Assembly: GCF_000189635.1 (NCBI RefSeq)
Contig: NW_002476236.1
Coordinates: forward strand, 124,001 to 188,000
From: Tetrahymena thermophila SB210
Lineage: Eukaryota > Ciliophora > Oligohymenophorea > Hymenostomatida > Tetrahymenidae
DNA: 64,000 bases
Reading direction: 5' to 3'
Part shown: piece by piece, positions 48,941 to 62,600 of the stretch
Position numbering within the stretch: position 1 is the first letter of the stretch
How the letters are laid out: every line of letters starts with the position of its first letter
Notes under the pieces: model-generated
Database searches by the model: none
The model's input: the letters and a program-made list of their open reading frames with translations, nothing else
Told to the model about the DNA's origin: nothing
Translations under genes and position numbers: made by a program

Positions 48941-51900
48941 TCAAATTTAATTTTAAGTTTATCTCTAAGAATTATGTGAAGAAATTCTGCTCACTTGTAA
49001 AGGACTCTTTTTTATTATAATACCATTTGTCAGACTTCTTTGAGTGTTTGAACAAGAAGAAAGTTATTCCTTATCTCTAGAAGTAAATACAGAAAGATGC
49101 TTAGGATTTTCTTTTGACGAATAGCTTGAAGAAGAAGAATTTCTTTGATGATAGCATGAATTCACATTAGAGGAACTATTATAAGTTTTTATGCTATCGA
49201 ATATGTTAATTGGGTGCCTTTCTAATTTAATAAAATCATCCAATAAAATAAATTGATTAGTTCTCTCATTATTTTGCTAATCAACAACTCTGCAAATGAG
49301 TGAATTGTTAGTTAATTAAATATCTAAAAGCTTACTTCCAAACTAGTAAATATTTTTATTGACTTTAATAAATTTAAATTAAGAATACTCTTAATACAGT
49401 ATTCTGTCTATCTCGCTATTTTCATATTAGTTATTCCTGTTTTCTTTAAACTATTCTTTTTCTTAAAATAATAAACCTGAGTTTTGTTCCATCACAGAAG
49501 CTTAGCTAACTATCTTTTCTTAAGCTGAAACAGTTTATCTTAATTAATTTTGCATCTTAGCTAACTTTTATACTAAATTTATATTTTATTCATTTTTCTT
49601 AATTAACTCTTATTGCAATTACATCATATTATTTTCTAATTTATCTTTTTAATTTCCTAGCTATGCAAGATTGTTCTTGCATAAATCAATCTCTTTTATC
49701 AAATTTTCCTTTAATAAAACAAAAAGATATGTTAAATAAATAAATAAATTAATTTTAATAGTTTTATTACAATAAATTCCTTTTAGCCAATTTATTATGC
49801 TATTTAGATACACTAATCTTAATTTTGATATATAAGCTCATTTATTCTCTTATCTTTTTCTGTAATTATATTGTTTAATTATTCTATTTAGCTCTCTAGC
49901 TCCTTGGTATACTATTAAATATCCTATTTATAAATTCAAAGCTTTAAATAAAATTTAAAAATATTATTAAATTACATTCTTTTATATTGACTCATATTCA
50001 CTAAGAGAGGATCTCATCAAAGATTGAAGTTTTTAAATTTCTTAAAGAAGCTAAGCATGAATTTAATCCTTTTCTTCTAGTTTAGCTTTATAGCAAGCGA
50101 TAACATTCTTATTCTAAGATTTAAGCTTTAACTATTCTATCTCTTTTTATAAAATTTATATTTGCTCTTTGTATTATTGTTCTGTTCCTTTAATTTTTTC
50201 TTTGAATTCTTTAACTTCAGCTTCTAGTTATAATTTAGTAATTTTTTCTTATTAAACTAAATGCTACTAATTTTTAAGTTGCTCATTCATATCTCTAAAT
50301 TCATCAAGTTACTCAACTTAAAATTAATTTAATTTCTCAATTTTACTATTTAATTGTTATATTGTTTATTAACTCTCAACTCCTTATTTTAATGCTTATT
50401 CTAGAAGTTCATTTGATTACTTTAATTCTTCTTCAAGTTTATTCAAATTGTGTTATAAGCTTTCTTCTTTTGCTGATTGTTTTTCTAGAAACTCTGAAAC
50501 TCTTGAAAGCTACTCCTTTAAGCAATTTAAATTTTATATTTTTGAAGGAGAGTTATTGATATCACTATTTTGAACATTTTCTTAGCTTTAAAAAATTATT
50601 TATAGTTAATTTATTTAATCAACTACTGATAAAATTAATTTTTTTTGATCAGGCTCTATTTCAAGAATTTTATCTCTTCTTTACAATACAGTCTTCATAT
50701 AACTTACTTATTTGTTCAAGCACTTATTAGAATTTTCTAATATCTTTAATTTTTGATTGGATTCAAATTCTTATTCAATCAATCTTTTTTTATTTATAAT
50801 TTAAAAATAGATGAAATCAACAAACAATCAAATAAAGTTTTAATAAAATTAAAATCTTATATTTCTGTAAATAAAATTAATTACTGTTAAAATTTTTTAT
50901 TAAATAAAAAAAAAAAAGAAAACTTATTTTACTTATTCTTAATTTTAACATTTTCATCATTTAAGTCTTAAAAGTGTTTTTAATAGCCTGTTATTGATTT
51001 CTAATATCTATTTTGATAATATTTTAATAAACTAATTAATTACTTTATAAAATTTCTTACTGTTATTGTATTCTCTCAAGCTCTTTTTCTTAATTTATCA
51101 AAATAATCTAAAGATGTAATATTTTGTCTTGATATTCTTTTGAAGTTAATGTGAGCTAAACATCATCTAATTTGGAAATAGATGAAAACTAATTAGAATC
51201 TTCATCGCTGAGGTTAAGATCGTTTATTTCATTTTAAAAATTTTCAGATGACTCTGGCAACGAATTACTTTTTTGATTGAACTTTTCTAACAAATTCTAA
51301 CTCACGTTATCAATGCTTTTGTATTACAATATTTATTCACATTTTTCATTACTTCTCATTTGTTCGCTAATTAATAATTCTTTTTAGGCGTCTTCTACTC
51401 TTTTCAGCCCAGATTCTACTCTTTTTTAAAAATTTTATTCACATGAACTTTACTTTTTTATTTTCTAAAGTTGTAAAGAATGAAAATTTTCTTAATGTTC
51501 CTCATCTGTTTCTCTAATTTTATCTATAACTAGCGATTACTATTCTTATTGACTCTATCTTAAATCATTCATTATGTTGCTCGTTTCCCCTAAAATAAAT
51601 TAAAGTAAAACTCTAGGATTTTCTTAATCATTAGATTCACCTAGTACCCCATCAAATTCATCATCATTTTAACTATCAAAAAGAGTGAACCTTAAGGATA
51701 ATTAACAAGACATAATTTATTATAAATATGAAAAAGATAATAAATATACCACTGTTAAAACTATTATGTTTATTTAGGAATTTAAAGAAGCTATAAATCA
51801 GAAAATGATATGTATCCAACAGACTCATTAGTACTTAATCTTTTAAAGACTAACCTAAGTTTATATGAATTTTAGCTTTAAAATTATAAATTAGCTTTGT

Positions 51901-52048
51901 TGCATTCATCAGAAAAAAGTATCAAATCTATAAAACGTTCTTCTTAATCTGAGATTTGGCTTAAGTAGCATCCTAAATCATGTAAATATTCATTTTAGTT
52001 TCCAAATTCTATGTTCTTAATAGATAAGCTGAATTATATTTCTGACAT
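48941..52048 (-). CDS. Long coiled-coil protein, unidentified
   Basis: ATG at 52048 gives MSEIQFSLSIKNIEFGNQNE, and the first exon (LGCYLSQISDQEERFIDLIL) looks like a small folded N-terminal domain. After an intron near 51760-51830 the exons read FDSQNDEFDGVLGESNDQEN and then long Gln/Glu/Lys/Leu heptad-like helices from about 51600 to 49500, for example LKRVEDAQKELLISEQMRSN and KLDDVQLTLTSKEYQDKILH. Several introns interrupt the helices (about 50790-51060, 49715-49790 and others). The C-terminus is Ser-rich (YHQRNSSSSSYSSKENPKHL) and ends before TGA at 48943-48941. This is the layout of cytoskeletal, basal-body or Golgi coiled-coil proteins, but no family-specific motif is visible. Confidence 0.7.
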
Positions 52049-52553
52049 ATGAGTTTTTACTAGCTTGTGATTTAATGACTATTTTTAATATTACTTATTA
52101 TTTAATATTGATGTGTTTTATTAATCTTTATATTTATTTAATTTTTTTTTTCGTTACTGATTTATTCAATTAAAATTGTTTACAACGAATATTTCTTTCA
52201 GCTTTCAACGGTAAAATTTGACTAGTTCTTATAATATACACACAAAAACAAATAGGATTTAATAAACTATCATAAACTAATTAATTTGGGCTAAATCTAT
52301 TATGTTTAATCTTAAATTTTTTAATTCTCAATTAATTTATTTTGTTTAAAAATATTTTAAATTATTTTATAAAATAAAAAAATTCAACTTGCAAATATTT
52401 TTTTATTATTAATTTATTCATTCATTCATCTATTTAGGAATTTAATCAAAAAAGAAATTTATTTGGCTATTGAATTTAAAACTAGTAATATAAAATATTA
52501 ATAATTATCATTTTTATTATTATTCAAATAGCACACTATTTGAAAATATATAA
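52049..52553. promoter_or_regulatory. A+T-rich spacer upstream of the coiled-coil gene
   Basis: About 500 bp between two minus-strand genes. The right end is the 3' flank of the S28 peptidase gene. No feature seen. Confidence 0.4.
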
Positions 52554-54232
52554 TCATTAGACAACAATCTTTTGTTCAACAAAGCTGGGTTTCTTTTGAG
52601 ATTATTTAGCATAGAATTCATTCTTCCAAGTAGCAAAGCTGCTAAGAGTTTTGTTTCTGATTTCTTTAAGAATGGGACTGTCATTAGGGCTTGGGGTTCT
52701 TAAGTCAACGCAATGAGCACATTGGTCACAATCAGCAATATAGCTTTACATTCCAGGAAGAGTAGGGGTTCTCTTGGATGCCCATTACCAAGGATCTTCA
52801 CCACCGTTAGTAAAAATCAAATTAGTAGCTTAAATATCAAGACCTCCAAAGTAGTTATTAGTAACTTCAGTGTTAGGGAAGGCACCATCATAAGCGGAAT
52901 TGCACCATTCAGTCCAGTAGCTCATAGTTAAGATTTCACTTCTCATGGGATAGTGTTTAGCAGGAGTGAATAACCAACCGAATTCACTGCAAACCTATAT
53001 TTTTAAAAATGTTTTTATTTAAAATTGAAAAAAATTATAATTGATAATTACTTAGTAATACCATTGACGGGCATTTCTTTCATGACTGTAAGTAGTATTT
53101 CTTAAATAGTAGGCACCGTATTAATCAGGAGTGACACCAACTTATAAGGCATAGGTAGCAAGATTCTATAAGACACCTGCAAAAGTTTAGTTTGACATAA
53201 GTAAATCACACATAGCAACTCTACTACCGTATTAAACTCCCATAACAGTAATATCAGAGAAGTAGAACATAAAGTCACCATCGGTAATTAAAGTACTGTT
53301 GAAGTAGGCCTTTAATTATTACTTCTATTGAGGGGTTCCCTTTTTCAAAATATTTGTAACATTAACGTTAATATCATGAACAATCTATCTGCAATTTCCA
53401 GAATTCTTAGAAAGAGAATCAGAGATCTATTAATCAAATTCATAGAAATCAGCATAAGCATTGACGACTGCAGAACTGGCCAAAGCACCAATAGTCAAGT
53501 GAGGGAACTTGTATCTAGATAAATCAAATAATAAATTATTAATAGTTTGATATTTTTTGTTAGTTATTAGAAGATTTCATCATGCAATTTTTAGCATCCT
53601 AAAAAAGTTTAAATTTAGAATTACCTAAACCAAGCAGAAAGAGCACCAGGATAAGATCCACCGATAGTGATCCAAGGCATATTAGGAGTAATTCCGAAAA
53701 GTTAATTATCTTTGACGTATTAGATAAACCAAGCTAAATCGTTCAAAGCTTATTATGCAGTCAAGTATTTCAAGTTAGGAAGAGCATAGGAGTCATTACC
53801 GAAACCAAAAGGTTGAGATTTTCCTATTTTTATGTAATGAATAGTTAATTTAGTTGATAAATTATGTATAGTTTAAGTAATGAATTTAGAAATTCAAAAA
53901 ATATTACCGTAGAATCTGTGTTCTAAAGATAAGACGATACCATTGTGGATTTCAGCAATCTTAGAAGTAAAAGAACTGTTATATTAAACACCATTACATT
54001 CACCTTCACCACAGATGTAGAGGATAACTAAAGGTTAAGCAGTCTTATTGAACCAATGATCCATTACAAAGTATCTTTGGGCCCAGGTACGATTATCGAG
54101 AGGGGCATAATGATCAAGCTTTTATTAGAAGTATAATTCTCCTTCACTTGATTATTCATTCATAACCTTGTAAGTTTATTTAGCAAAAGCCAAAGAAAGG
54201 AGAACTAACAAGAATATCAAAGATTTATTCAT
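52554..54232 (-). CDS. Secreted S28-family serine carboxypeptidase/peptidase
   Basis: S28 peptidases (prolylcarboxypeptidase, DPP7, thymus-specific serine protease) are lysosomal or secreted and cut near proline. Four exons, 53908-54232, 53625-53823, 53052-53514 and 52554-52994, join in phase to 475 residues. The N-terminus MNKSLIFLLVLLSLAFAKQ is a signal peptide cut near Ala17. The family block LDHYAPLDNRTWAQRYFV follows. The catalytic triad is visible as Ser165 in GGSYPG, Asp396 in NGGEDPWQWAS and His423 in CAHCVDLRTP. EHRFYGKSQPFG is also typical. Several N-glycosylation sequons and paired Cys fit a lumenal or secreted enzyme. Codon use is C-biased, like the V-ATPase gene, suggesting strong expression. 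Phagosomal or secreted digestion is the likely role. Confidence 0.95.
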
Positions 54233-55346
54233 ATTATTAGGTCCGTATTTTATATTATTACAATCAGTTTTTATAACAAATTAAATAAATATAAGGAAAG
54301 ATAAAGATTCCTTTCAAATAGATAAATTAATAAATAAATAATAAAAGAGATAGTATATATGTTTATAAAATATTTGAGCTTAATCGGTAAATTCTTTTAT
54401 TAAATTTATTAAGATTTAAAAGAATTCAATTGATAAATTTATACTGATAAGATTTAAATGATTTTTTAGATACTTAATACATCATTTTGCTTAATTTATT
54501 TCTATTCAATAGTAATAAATTTATTTAATTCATACTCTAATACTTTATTTAAAATTTAAAAATATTATTTATTTATTTTTTATGCTCAGTAACAATATTC
54601 AAAAAATACTTAAACAATTTACAAAAATACCTTTAATAAATAGATCTTTTCATAAAATTTCTTGACAAAAAAAAAATAAAAAATTACTAAAAATTATTTC
54701 AACAGGAAATGAATAAATCAATCAAACTTTAAATTTTATAATAAAATACTTTCAAAATTTTTTAAACTTTTGACAACATAAAAAAAAAAAACAAATAGTT
54801 TTATTGAAAAAGGTTTATCATAAAAATTTTATTTATAACACAAACTCTTTTTTATAAACTATTTTCAAACAGAGGGGATATATATACTAGTAAGTATTTT
54901 CATTACAACTAAAACTTTCAAATAATTATAATACTTAGCTGATTTGTGCTAGTGAAATCTTATATTCAAAAAATAAATTTTTAAAGCAATAAATTAATAA
55001 ATACAAATTTTATGTTTACAATTATCAGTTAATGAAATTTGTTTATGATTAAAACTCTTAATAATAATAATATTTTTTTAATTACTAATTGCTATTATAC
55101 TCAAGCTTACATTGCACTTGACCATATAGGTCATGTAATAAATCTTAAATTTAATTTACCTCTACTTATATGATTTTTGGTTTAAGAATGACTGATCAAG
55201 ATAAAGTATTATTTTAAATTATAGTTTACATATTTTTATATTACATGTTGAATTTTATAAAAAACTTAATTTTATTGGTTTTATATTTGATTATTAAAAT
55301 AAGTTTGAAATTAAAGTTAGCTTACATCTATCTATTAACATGATTT
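54233..55346. promoter_or_regulatory. A+T-rich spacer upstream of the S28 peptidase gene
   Basis: About 1.1 kb between minus-strand genes. The part near 54233 should hold the peptidase promoter. A 5+5 inverted repeat, TGACCATATAGGTCA, lies at 55119-55133. No gene is supported. Confidence 0.45.
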
Positions 55347-56711
55347 TCAGACAAGCTTTATGTGTAAAACTTGGCCACTATACAATCCATAGTCGGAAAT
55401 AAATTTTTCTTTATTATTAAAAAACATTTTATCTGGAACATTAGTATAAAGAATAAATTTCTTATGGCTTAAATCTCTTTGCTTTTATTTGATAAAAGTA
55501 TGTATATCTTCTATAGTTTCAAAAAGATGAAAATTCTCTGTATATCTAATTTGAGAATCAATCCAAATAGTCAAAGCAATTTACTCTTACTAAATTTCTA
55601 TCAAATCACTCATTGAATTCTAATTTTTTTGATTATAATCTTTATTATTTATATGATTATCTATTTTTTTGCTTTCTTAAAAACCAATGTTAACTTATTT
55701 ACTTTAATCATTTAATAAGCTATTTTGATTCTGCTATTTACTTAGTTTTTTATAAAAACTATTTTAATTAGATTAATTATTATCAATTTTTTCAACTTTT
55801 TATTTATATTTGTTATTTATTAACTAAATTTTTTAATAAAAGCTTAAAGTTTAATTTTGTTTTTGCTCATCTACCATTTTGTTTTGTTAATTTTCATGAT
55901 ATTTTTTTTTTTAACTCATTTCATCAAATTATTTTTGATATCCCTTAATATCTTCATCTTAATATTTCGATTAATTAACTTATTTATTTTAGCTTTTATT
56001 CCTTAAATTATACGACTTTTATTAATCATAATTTGAAAAATCTTCATATTCATCCCATTCTTCATCCATTTAGTTGTCTTTTTTTTTATTACTTTGAATA
56101 TTATTTTTTTTTTTAAGATTTTTATAAGGTTAAATATCCTCATTTAGAATAAGAAGCTAGTGTTTTTCAAACTCAGCGTTATCCAAAACCTTTTAATTAT
56201 TGGGATAATCACCTGAAACTAAAAATATATTCTATCCTTATTCTTAAAACTATATGAGTAAAGCACTCAGATAAAAGTCACTTATGTGTCTTGGCCCAGT
56301 TTTATACAAAGAATTTAAGTCATACCAAACTCCATCTACTTTTCTGATCGCATACCAATGTAGAGATCTATGACAAATAAATCCAGTCTAATTACTTAAA
56401 TCTTTATCTATTAATTCATCAGCGTTTACATTTTTACATTTCAAGTTATATCTTTTTAGGGCTCTTTCTAATACCTAGATAGAATAATTTCCTCCATCCT
56501 CAACATTATGAGAATCACCTGCCACAAATTCTAAAAAATCTTTAGAATCTGTTCCTCCTTATTCTAAAAGGATTTTTTCTTATTTATCTAATTCCTGAGC
56601 ATATAAAGCCAAATCAATTTCATTAAAAAAAGGTCCTTGAAGTAAGGAATTAAGACAATGTACTCCGCATAATAAATCATTTCCCTATTTTTCCCAATAC
56701 ACAGCACTCAT
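55347..56711 (-). CDS. ATXN3: Ataxin-3-like deubiquitinase: Josephin plus C-terminal UBX-like domain
   Basis: Josephin domains are cysteine proteases that remove or edit ubiquitin chains. The single-exon frame gives 454 residues. The N-terminus MSAVYWEKQGNDLLCGVHCL carries Gln9 and Cys15; His118 (SLHWYAI) and Asn133 (WYDLNS) complete the triad, at almost the same positions as human ataxin-3 (Cys14, His119, Asn134). Residues about 200-370 are a Lys/Gln/Asn-rich, disordered linker, including DEEWDEYEDFSNYDQQ. The last 80 residues (LTIWIDSQIRYTENFHLFET to GLYSGQVLHIKLV) have the beta-grasp pattern of a UBX domain, which binds p97/Cdc48. The Josephin-UBX pairing would couple deubiquitination to p97 extraction. 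No ubiquitin-interacting motif was seen. Confidence 0.9.
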
Positions 56712-57259
56712 GTTAAAACTTTTTAGAACAATATTTCTTTCAAATATTATAAAAATTTTAATCAATAAACAAAATTTTTTTTGAATAATTTTATTATCGT
56801 CTGATTAATTATAACGCTAATTTGTTGGCGGTCTATCATAAACAAAATAATAAAAATATATTCATAACACTAAAATAGTAAAAGTAAGTATCCTTTTTAA
56901 AGTATTGTCTCCCTCAAAAATTTATTAGAATATTTTAAAATAAATAAATAAATAAAATCAAAACCTAATCTTCTTTTTAAATAAAATTTAATACTTATAT
57001 TATTTTATAAAATGTATCACCCTTGTTATTAGTTATTTTATAATCCGAAAAACATATCAATTTATACAACAAGTATATTGTGATAGAGCATTTAATAAAT
57101 GAAATATAAAAGTTTAAAGTTTGGATTATTTTATTTTAAAAATTTTTTATTTTAACAACAACTTAATACAAACATCTGAAAGTGAATTATTTTTATTTTA
57201 TCTGAAATATTTAATAATTAATTAATTCGTTTTTCTTTCTTGAAAATTAAACTTTTTTT
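56712..57259. promoter_or_regulatory. A+T-rich spacer upstream of the Josephin gene
   Basis: It lies between two minus-strand genes and should carry the Josephin promoter. It has A+T runs and no supported frame. Confidence 0.4.
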
Positions 57260-58904
57260 TCATTTTTATTTTATTTAGTAACTAATTTTAATAGGAGTAG
57301 CATCTATCTATTAAATATTAGGTAGAATTTCCATAAGTTTTTATCTATATGAAGGGAATCTTGATACAGGGTTACCTGCCAAATATACCTGAAAGACAAT
57401 AAATTATAATTAATAAATAATCAAGATAAAAAATATTACTGTTTCCAAAAGATCATTTTCCTTCAAGATATCTAAGTCAGAGAAGTTTTCTATCTCATTA
57501 ATATTTAACTAAATTGATAATAAATATTAAAGATAGATAATTACTCAAATTTAATTTTAATTTTACCCATAATTCAGTTAAATTTTTAAGGTTTGTAATT
57601 CCTTCTAATTTTTTGATTTTATTCATTGAAAGATCCAAAAGATAAAGATCAGGGAAGTTAACCAAACCTTCTATTTAGGTGATAAAGTTTTCAGCAATAT
57701 AAAGCTCAGAAAGGTTTTCTAGACAAGAAACTCCATTTCCAATATATTTAATTCTGTTTGCCTTTTATTTAAATGAGTAGAAATAAATTTACAATAGAAG
57801 TTAAAAAATGATTATTTACTGTGAGAGCTAGTGTTTTTAGAGTATCCTTAAGAGGTTCTAGGTTTTCAATGACTTGAATTCTATTTTTACCTAGATAAAG
57901 TTCGGTCAATTTGGGAAGCTTATCTAGATTTTAAATCTTTTCTATTTTGTTTGCTCCTAATTCCAACATAGTGCACTCAGGAAAATCTATATTTTCAATG
58001 ACTTTTATCTTATTAGATAGTAAATATATTTTTTCTATCTACTTTAGTGTATCTAATCCTTCTATCTTCTTAATATTATTATATGATAGATCCAATACTC
58101 TAAATTCATTTTTTAAATAATAAATAAATAAATAAATCATTTTTTATTTTTTAAAATAATTACTTTAAATTTACTAAAGTTTCTAAACCTTCAATTTTAG
58201 TTAATTTATTATCATACAATTCTAACTCTAATAAAGAAGTACAATGAGAAATTCCTTCAATCTTTGCAATCAGATTATTTCTTAAGCATAAAACCTTTTA
58301 TTTATTATCAAATTTAAATTCTTTTTTATTCTTTAAAGTAAATTTGAGCTAAATCAAATAAATCAATCAATAATCATTACTGTCAAATTATTACAATTTT
58401 CAAGGCCTTCCAACTTGCCTATTCTATTTCCTACTAAATACAATTCCTAAAAATATTACATATTAAAATCTCACCTAAAAATTTAAAATATTTATTAATT
58501 TTACAGATTCGTCATTGTTAATTGGTAAATCTACTCCCATTTTTTTATAAGCTATCTTTGGCTTTGATTGTAAATTTTACTATTCTAGATCTTGATTAGC
58601 TATTTGTTAAGAATTCTACTAATCTTAGTTTATTTGGCTAACTTAAACTGAACCACATTAAGTGATATTAGGTTATTGATGAGTTTGATCTATTTCAATT
58701 TCTTATTAATTTTACTATTTATTTGTTTCTTCAATTTCCATTTCAAATAATTTATGTAGAGATAATATTTTTCTATATCTTTCTTTTTTTAAAAGCTAAG
58801 ACTTTAATTACTTTAATTAAATGAATATTATGATCTATTTTTCAAATTTACTTTATTTTCTTTTGATCTCTTGCTCTTATTAAATCTGACAGAGTTGAAG
58901 TAGA
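57260..58904 (-). CDS. SDS22-type leucine-rich-repeat protein
   Basis: LRR proteins of the SDS22/PPP1R7 class bind protein phosphatase 1 or dynein and tubulin partners. At least eight 22-residue repeats of the SDS22 type are visible, for example FPDLYLLDLSMNKIKKLEGI, CLENLSELYIAENFITQIEG and LPKLTELYLGKNRIQVIENL. An LRR cap reads YLAGNPVSRFPSYRQKLMEI, and the end is SYQIKQK before TGA at 57262-57260. Short introns split the repeats. The Q-rich region around MEIEETNKQQ (ATG at 58741) is an available start, but an upstream exon at about 58850-58904 (STSTLSDLIRARDQKK) splices in phase 2 to YRKILSLHKLFEMEIEE, so the true start probably lies further right and was not found. PPP1R7 or an axonemal LRR protein are both possible. 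Confidence 0.8.
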
Positions 58905-59655
58905 CTGAAATTTATAATTATTTTTAAATAATTTAAATAAAAAAATTACAAATTCTTCAATTAATTTTAATAAATTTATTTATTAATTAATTAATTAATG
59001 ATTTTTTTTAGTTTTATTTTCAAGTTTAAAAATGTTTTATTTTTATTTTTTAAATAAATACTTTGAAATATGTAAATTTATTGATATAATTATTTATCTG
59101 TTCAAGTTTTGAACAATTAGAGATACAAATGTTAAGAAACTAAGCTTCTTTAAAAGTACATTCTTATGTATTTTAATTGTTTATTAAATATTAAAATTTA
59201 GCTTTTGAATAAACTAAATTTAAAATTTAAAAATTAAAATAATAAATAATGTTGTGATAAATTAATTGGAAATTTATTTTTACAGAGAATTAAAATGGAA
59301 TCTTTACATTAAAATAAATATAAATTATGAGATTTTAATAAAATAATTGAGTGGTTTTAAGTACATTTGTATTAAATTTTCAAATGGTGTGTTAAATATT
59401 TAGTAAAAATTGTATGGTGATTAATATTTTATATAATTTTATTACATTTTAACTTTGTAAAGATAACCATTTGAAATCAAAAATTTCAACTTAAACAATT
59501 TGTGTAAAACAAATATGTTACTTATTGATTAAATATATTATTTCCAGAGAGGATAATTAAACAAAAAAGCTAATTTTTGATTATTGAATTTTAATTTATT
59601 GGGTGTTTAAGGTATAAGTAATAATTACTTTAATTAGTAGTTAAAAGCAATATTG
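58905..59655. promoter_or_regulatory. Divergent A+T-rich spacer
   Basis: It lies between the leftward LRR gene and the rightward Q/N-rich gene. It may include an unlocated first exon of the LRR gene; an ATG at 59158-59156 is in range but could not be joined convincingly. Confidence 0.4.
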
Positions 59656-62600
59656 ATGTACACTAATTTTATTACCTAAAATTCATCATCTCCGTATTAC
59701 CATAGCATACAATACAATGGAGTAGTAAATGAAATTGAAGATAAAGATTTAATGTAGCACACTCTACTTGGACAATCTAATTCCTATGGGATCAATTTCA
59801 CTAATTACTATAGCAATTAATCAATTTCAAGCATAATAAAAGCAGAAAAGTTTAACAACAACAAAAATGATTGTTAAATTAGCAACTAATAACAATTGCA
59901 ATCTTAACCATAAGATAAAAATATAGATTTAAGCAATAACTAATTAGAGTTATTAAAAGAATAGAATAAATAAGAGAATTTAGGTGGAGAAAAGATGAGA
60001 AATCCATCTAAATCGTTAAAAAGGATTTAAAGTGATTAAAGTATCATATCTACATTTGCAAGGTAATTTAAAATAATTTAAAATTAATCTAATTTATAAA
60101 ATATTTATTAGATCTACGCCCTAATTCTATAATTTAAGCAAGCCCTCATAAATTTATAGTTAGTAGAGTTTGAATACATAGCTCATAAATAACGAAGGAA
60201 ATTCTTAGGTTTTAAGAAATTAACAAATTTAAAACTCTTCAAACTAAAATGATAAAGAGAAGATTATAAAAATATCTAAAATATACTCTACATAGTTGAC
60301 AGACAATAAGAAATGCTAAAAAAAAGCGAATTAGATTAACTAGGAATATTAAGAAAAAAAAAGCAGTCCTTAGCAATAGAAATATAACAAATCCTCTTCT
60401 TTAAGTAACTAAGTAACTAATTTAGTTGAACAATAGTTTTACAGCACCTTAATGCCTTCTTTTCTTACAAAAACTAATAATACTTTGAGTTCTTATAGGG
60501 TTGATGAAAATAAGTAACTTTACGTGTTTCAACAACAAGCTATAAATTTCTAACGAAAATAAAAAAAAACAAGGTCAATTCCATCAAGTATTTATTAAAA
60601 TAGCAAAAGATTTACGCAAATAAGTGTAAATGCAGATCAATCTTAGAGAAGTTAAAACACAGAAGAAAATGAAGTCAATGTAAGCAATTTACAGCCTACT
60701 GCTTTGTTAACAAAACAATAAAAGAATTCAATTAAAATAATTAAAAGTGAAACAAGAAATCATCAAAATTCTATTTTTAATAGATCTGACAGCAAGACTA
60801 AATTATTATAGCATGGAAAGTTTCAAACAGGAAACAATACTTAGCAATCTTCTTAATTTTAAAGTCACTCTTAAAGTTTAAGCAATATCATGAATTTGAA
60901 TAAATAATAAAAATCTATGAGTTAAAAAAACTCTTTAACTTACTAATCTATTTTAAGTAGTATAAACTCTCCTCAAAATAGTAGTAATAAAATAAGATTG
61001 TAAAAGGAATAAAGCTAAATCAATCCATCAAATTAGTAATAAAATACTATCCTTTAAAACTTTAATTAGACTTAAAAACCTGATTATGTGATGGATGTTT
61101 CTCCAAGTAATGAAGCAATTAAAAATAATAATTTAGAAAATAGTTCTTTTTACTCAAAAAGTAAAAGTTTTTAATTGATGTAAAAGAATAATTCTAAAAT
61201 ACAAGCTAATATTCCCTCAAATTTGTACCATTACAAAAGTAACTCGATGATTGTTCCTACAACCTCCTAAAATACGAGAATGCAGGAAAATAACATTGAT
61301 TCAACTTAGAGACATACCCAACAACCGCTTTCATTTAAGAAAAACTAATCTTTGTATTATCAAAGTGGAGAATAGTCATTTTAAATGGATAAAAATATGT
61401 AAAGTGACGATTAGCACAAATACTGTTAATAAAAGAAATCTTAAGAGTCTTCTCCTTAATTATCAGCTTCATCAAGGATTCCAAGTTAGGTTTTAAAGAA
61501 ACACTTATACAAGAATAATATAAAATAAAATGATTTACATGAAGGATAATTTAATTAAAAAAAGGGTTCATTTTTAGTCAAGCAGTAGCAATATCAATCT
61601 ACACTTAAATCTGAATACACAGAAAGTGATGGAAAAGCCGAAGTAGTTTCACAGAAATAAGTTGAAAACAATCTAGAATAGTAATTATCGCCAAAAAGAA
61701 AAGTGGTAGATAAATAAATTATAAAAGAAATTAAATAAGAAGTAAAAGAAAAAAATGTTGAAAAATAAATTTTTGATTAAAAAAGCTATGAAAATATTAG
61801 ATTTATAAAATAATATTAAACAGATTAATCTAACAAAAAACAAATTACTCATTCTGAAAGTACACAACAACTGAAAGAATCTTTAAGTTTATCAAATGCA
61901 AGCAATTCTAACTACAATGTAGAAGATAAATTATCTGAAAATCGCAAACTCAATTTAAAAAAGAATTTTTCATAAAATTATTAAGAAAATGATTCATAAT
62001 TTAAAAAATAAAGCTAAACCTATACTTCAAATTTATAAAATACCCTAAAGGATAATTAAAAAGACCTATAAAATTAATTTTCTGAAATAAAAAAATAAAG
62101 GAATATGAGCTAAATCACACTATCTAGTAACTAACAAAACTCTTAAAAAAAAGATGTAATTAATAAAACTGTTGAAGGAATTTTGCTTGAGTAGCAGTAA
62201 TAAATGGTGAATAAGTAAAATAAATTATCTAAATCACCTTAAAGAACATCTCAAACGGGATTATATTAAGATAATTAAATAAGTGAATACTCTTCAAGGA
62301 TAATAAACAACAAAATAGATACTGAAAATAAGAAATTTCTTTTAAAGCAAATAGAGTAGCAATATCAAAATAAATAACAAAAAAATTAAAACTTTTATTA
62401 TCAACCTTCTAATAATACAAAAGATTATTCACCATTAGCTTCAGCCGTTGCAAATAAAAAATTTTAAAATAACAACGATTATAAAGGTTAATAAGATGAA
62501 AATGATAATAAAAAATCTTTTGCTGAAAAAATTTAAGATTTAGCTGAAAAAAATAAATAATGGAATAATAATACCAATAAAAAGTATGGAAAAAATGGTT

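Noticed and set aside
61251-61496. Plus-strand frame MFLQPPKIRECRKI
   Set aside because: An alternative frame inside the Q/N-rich gene at 59656-63600, whose own frame is unbroken there.
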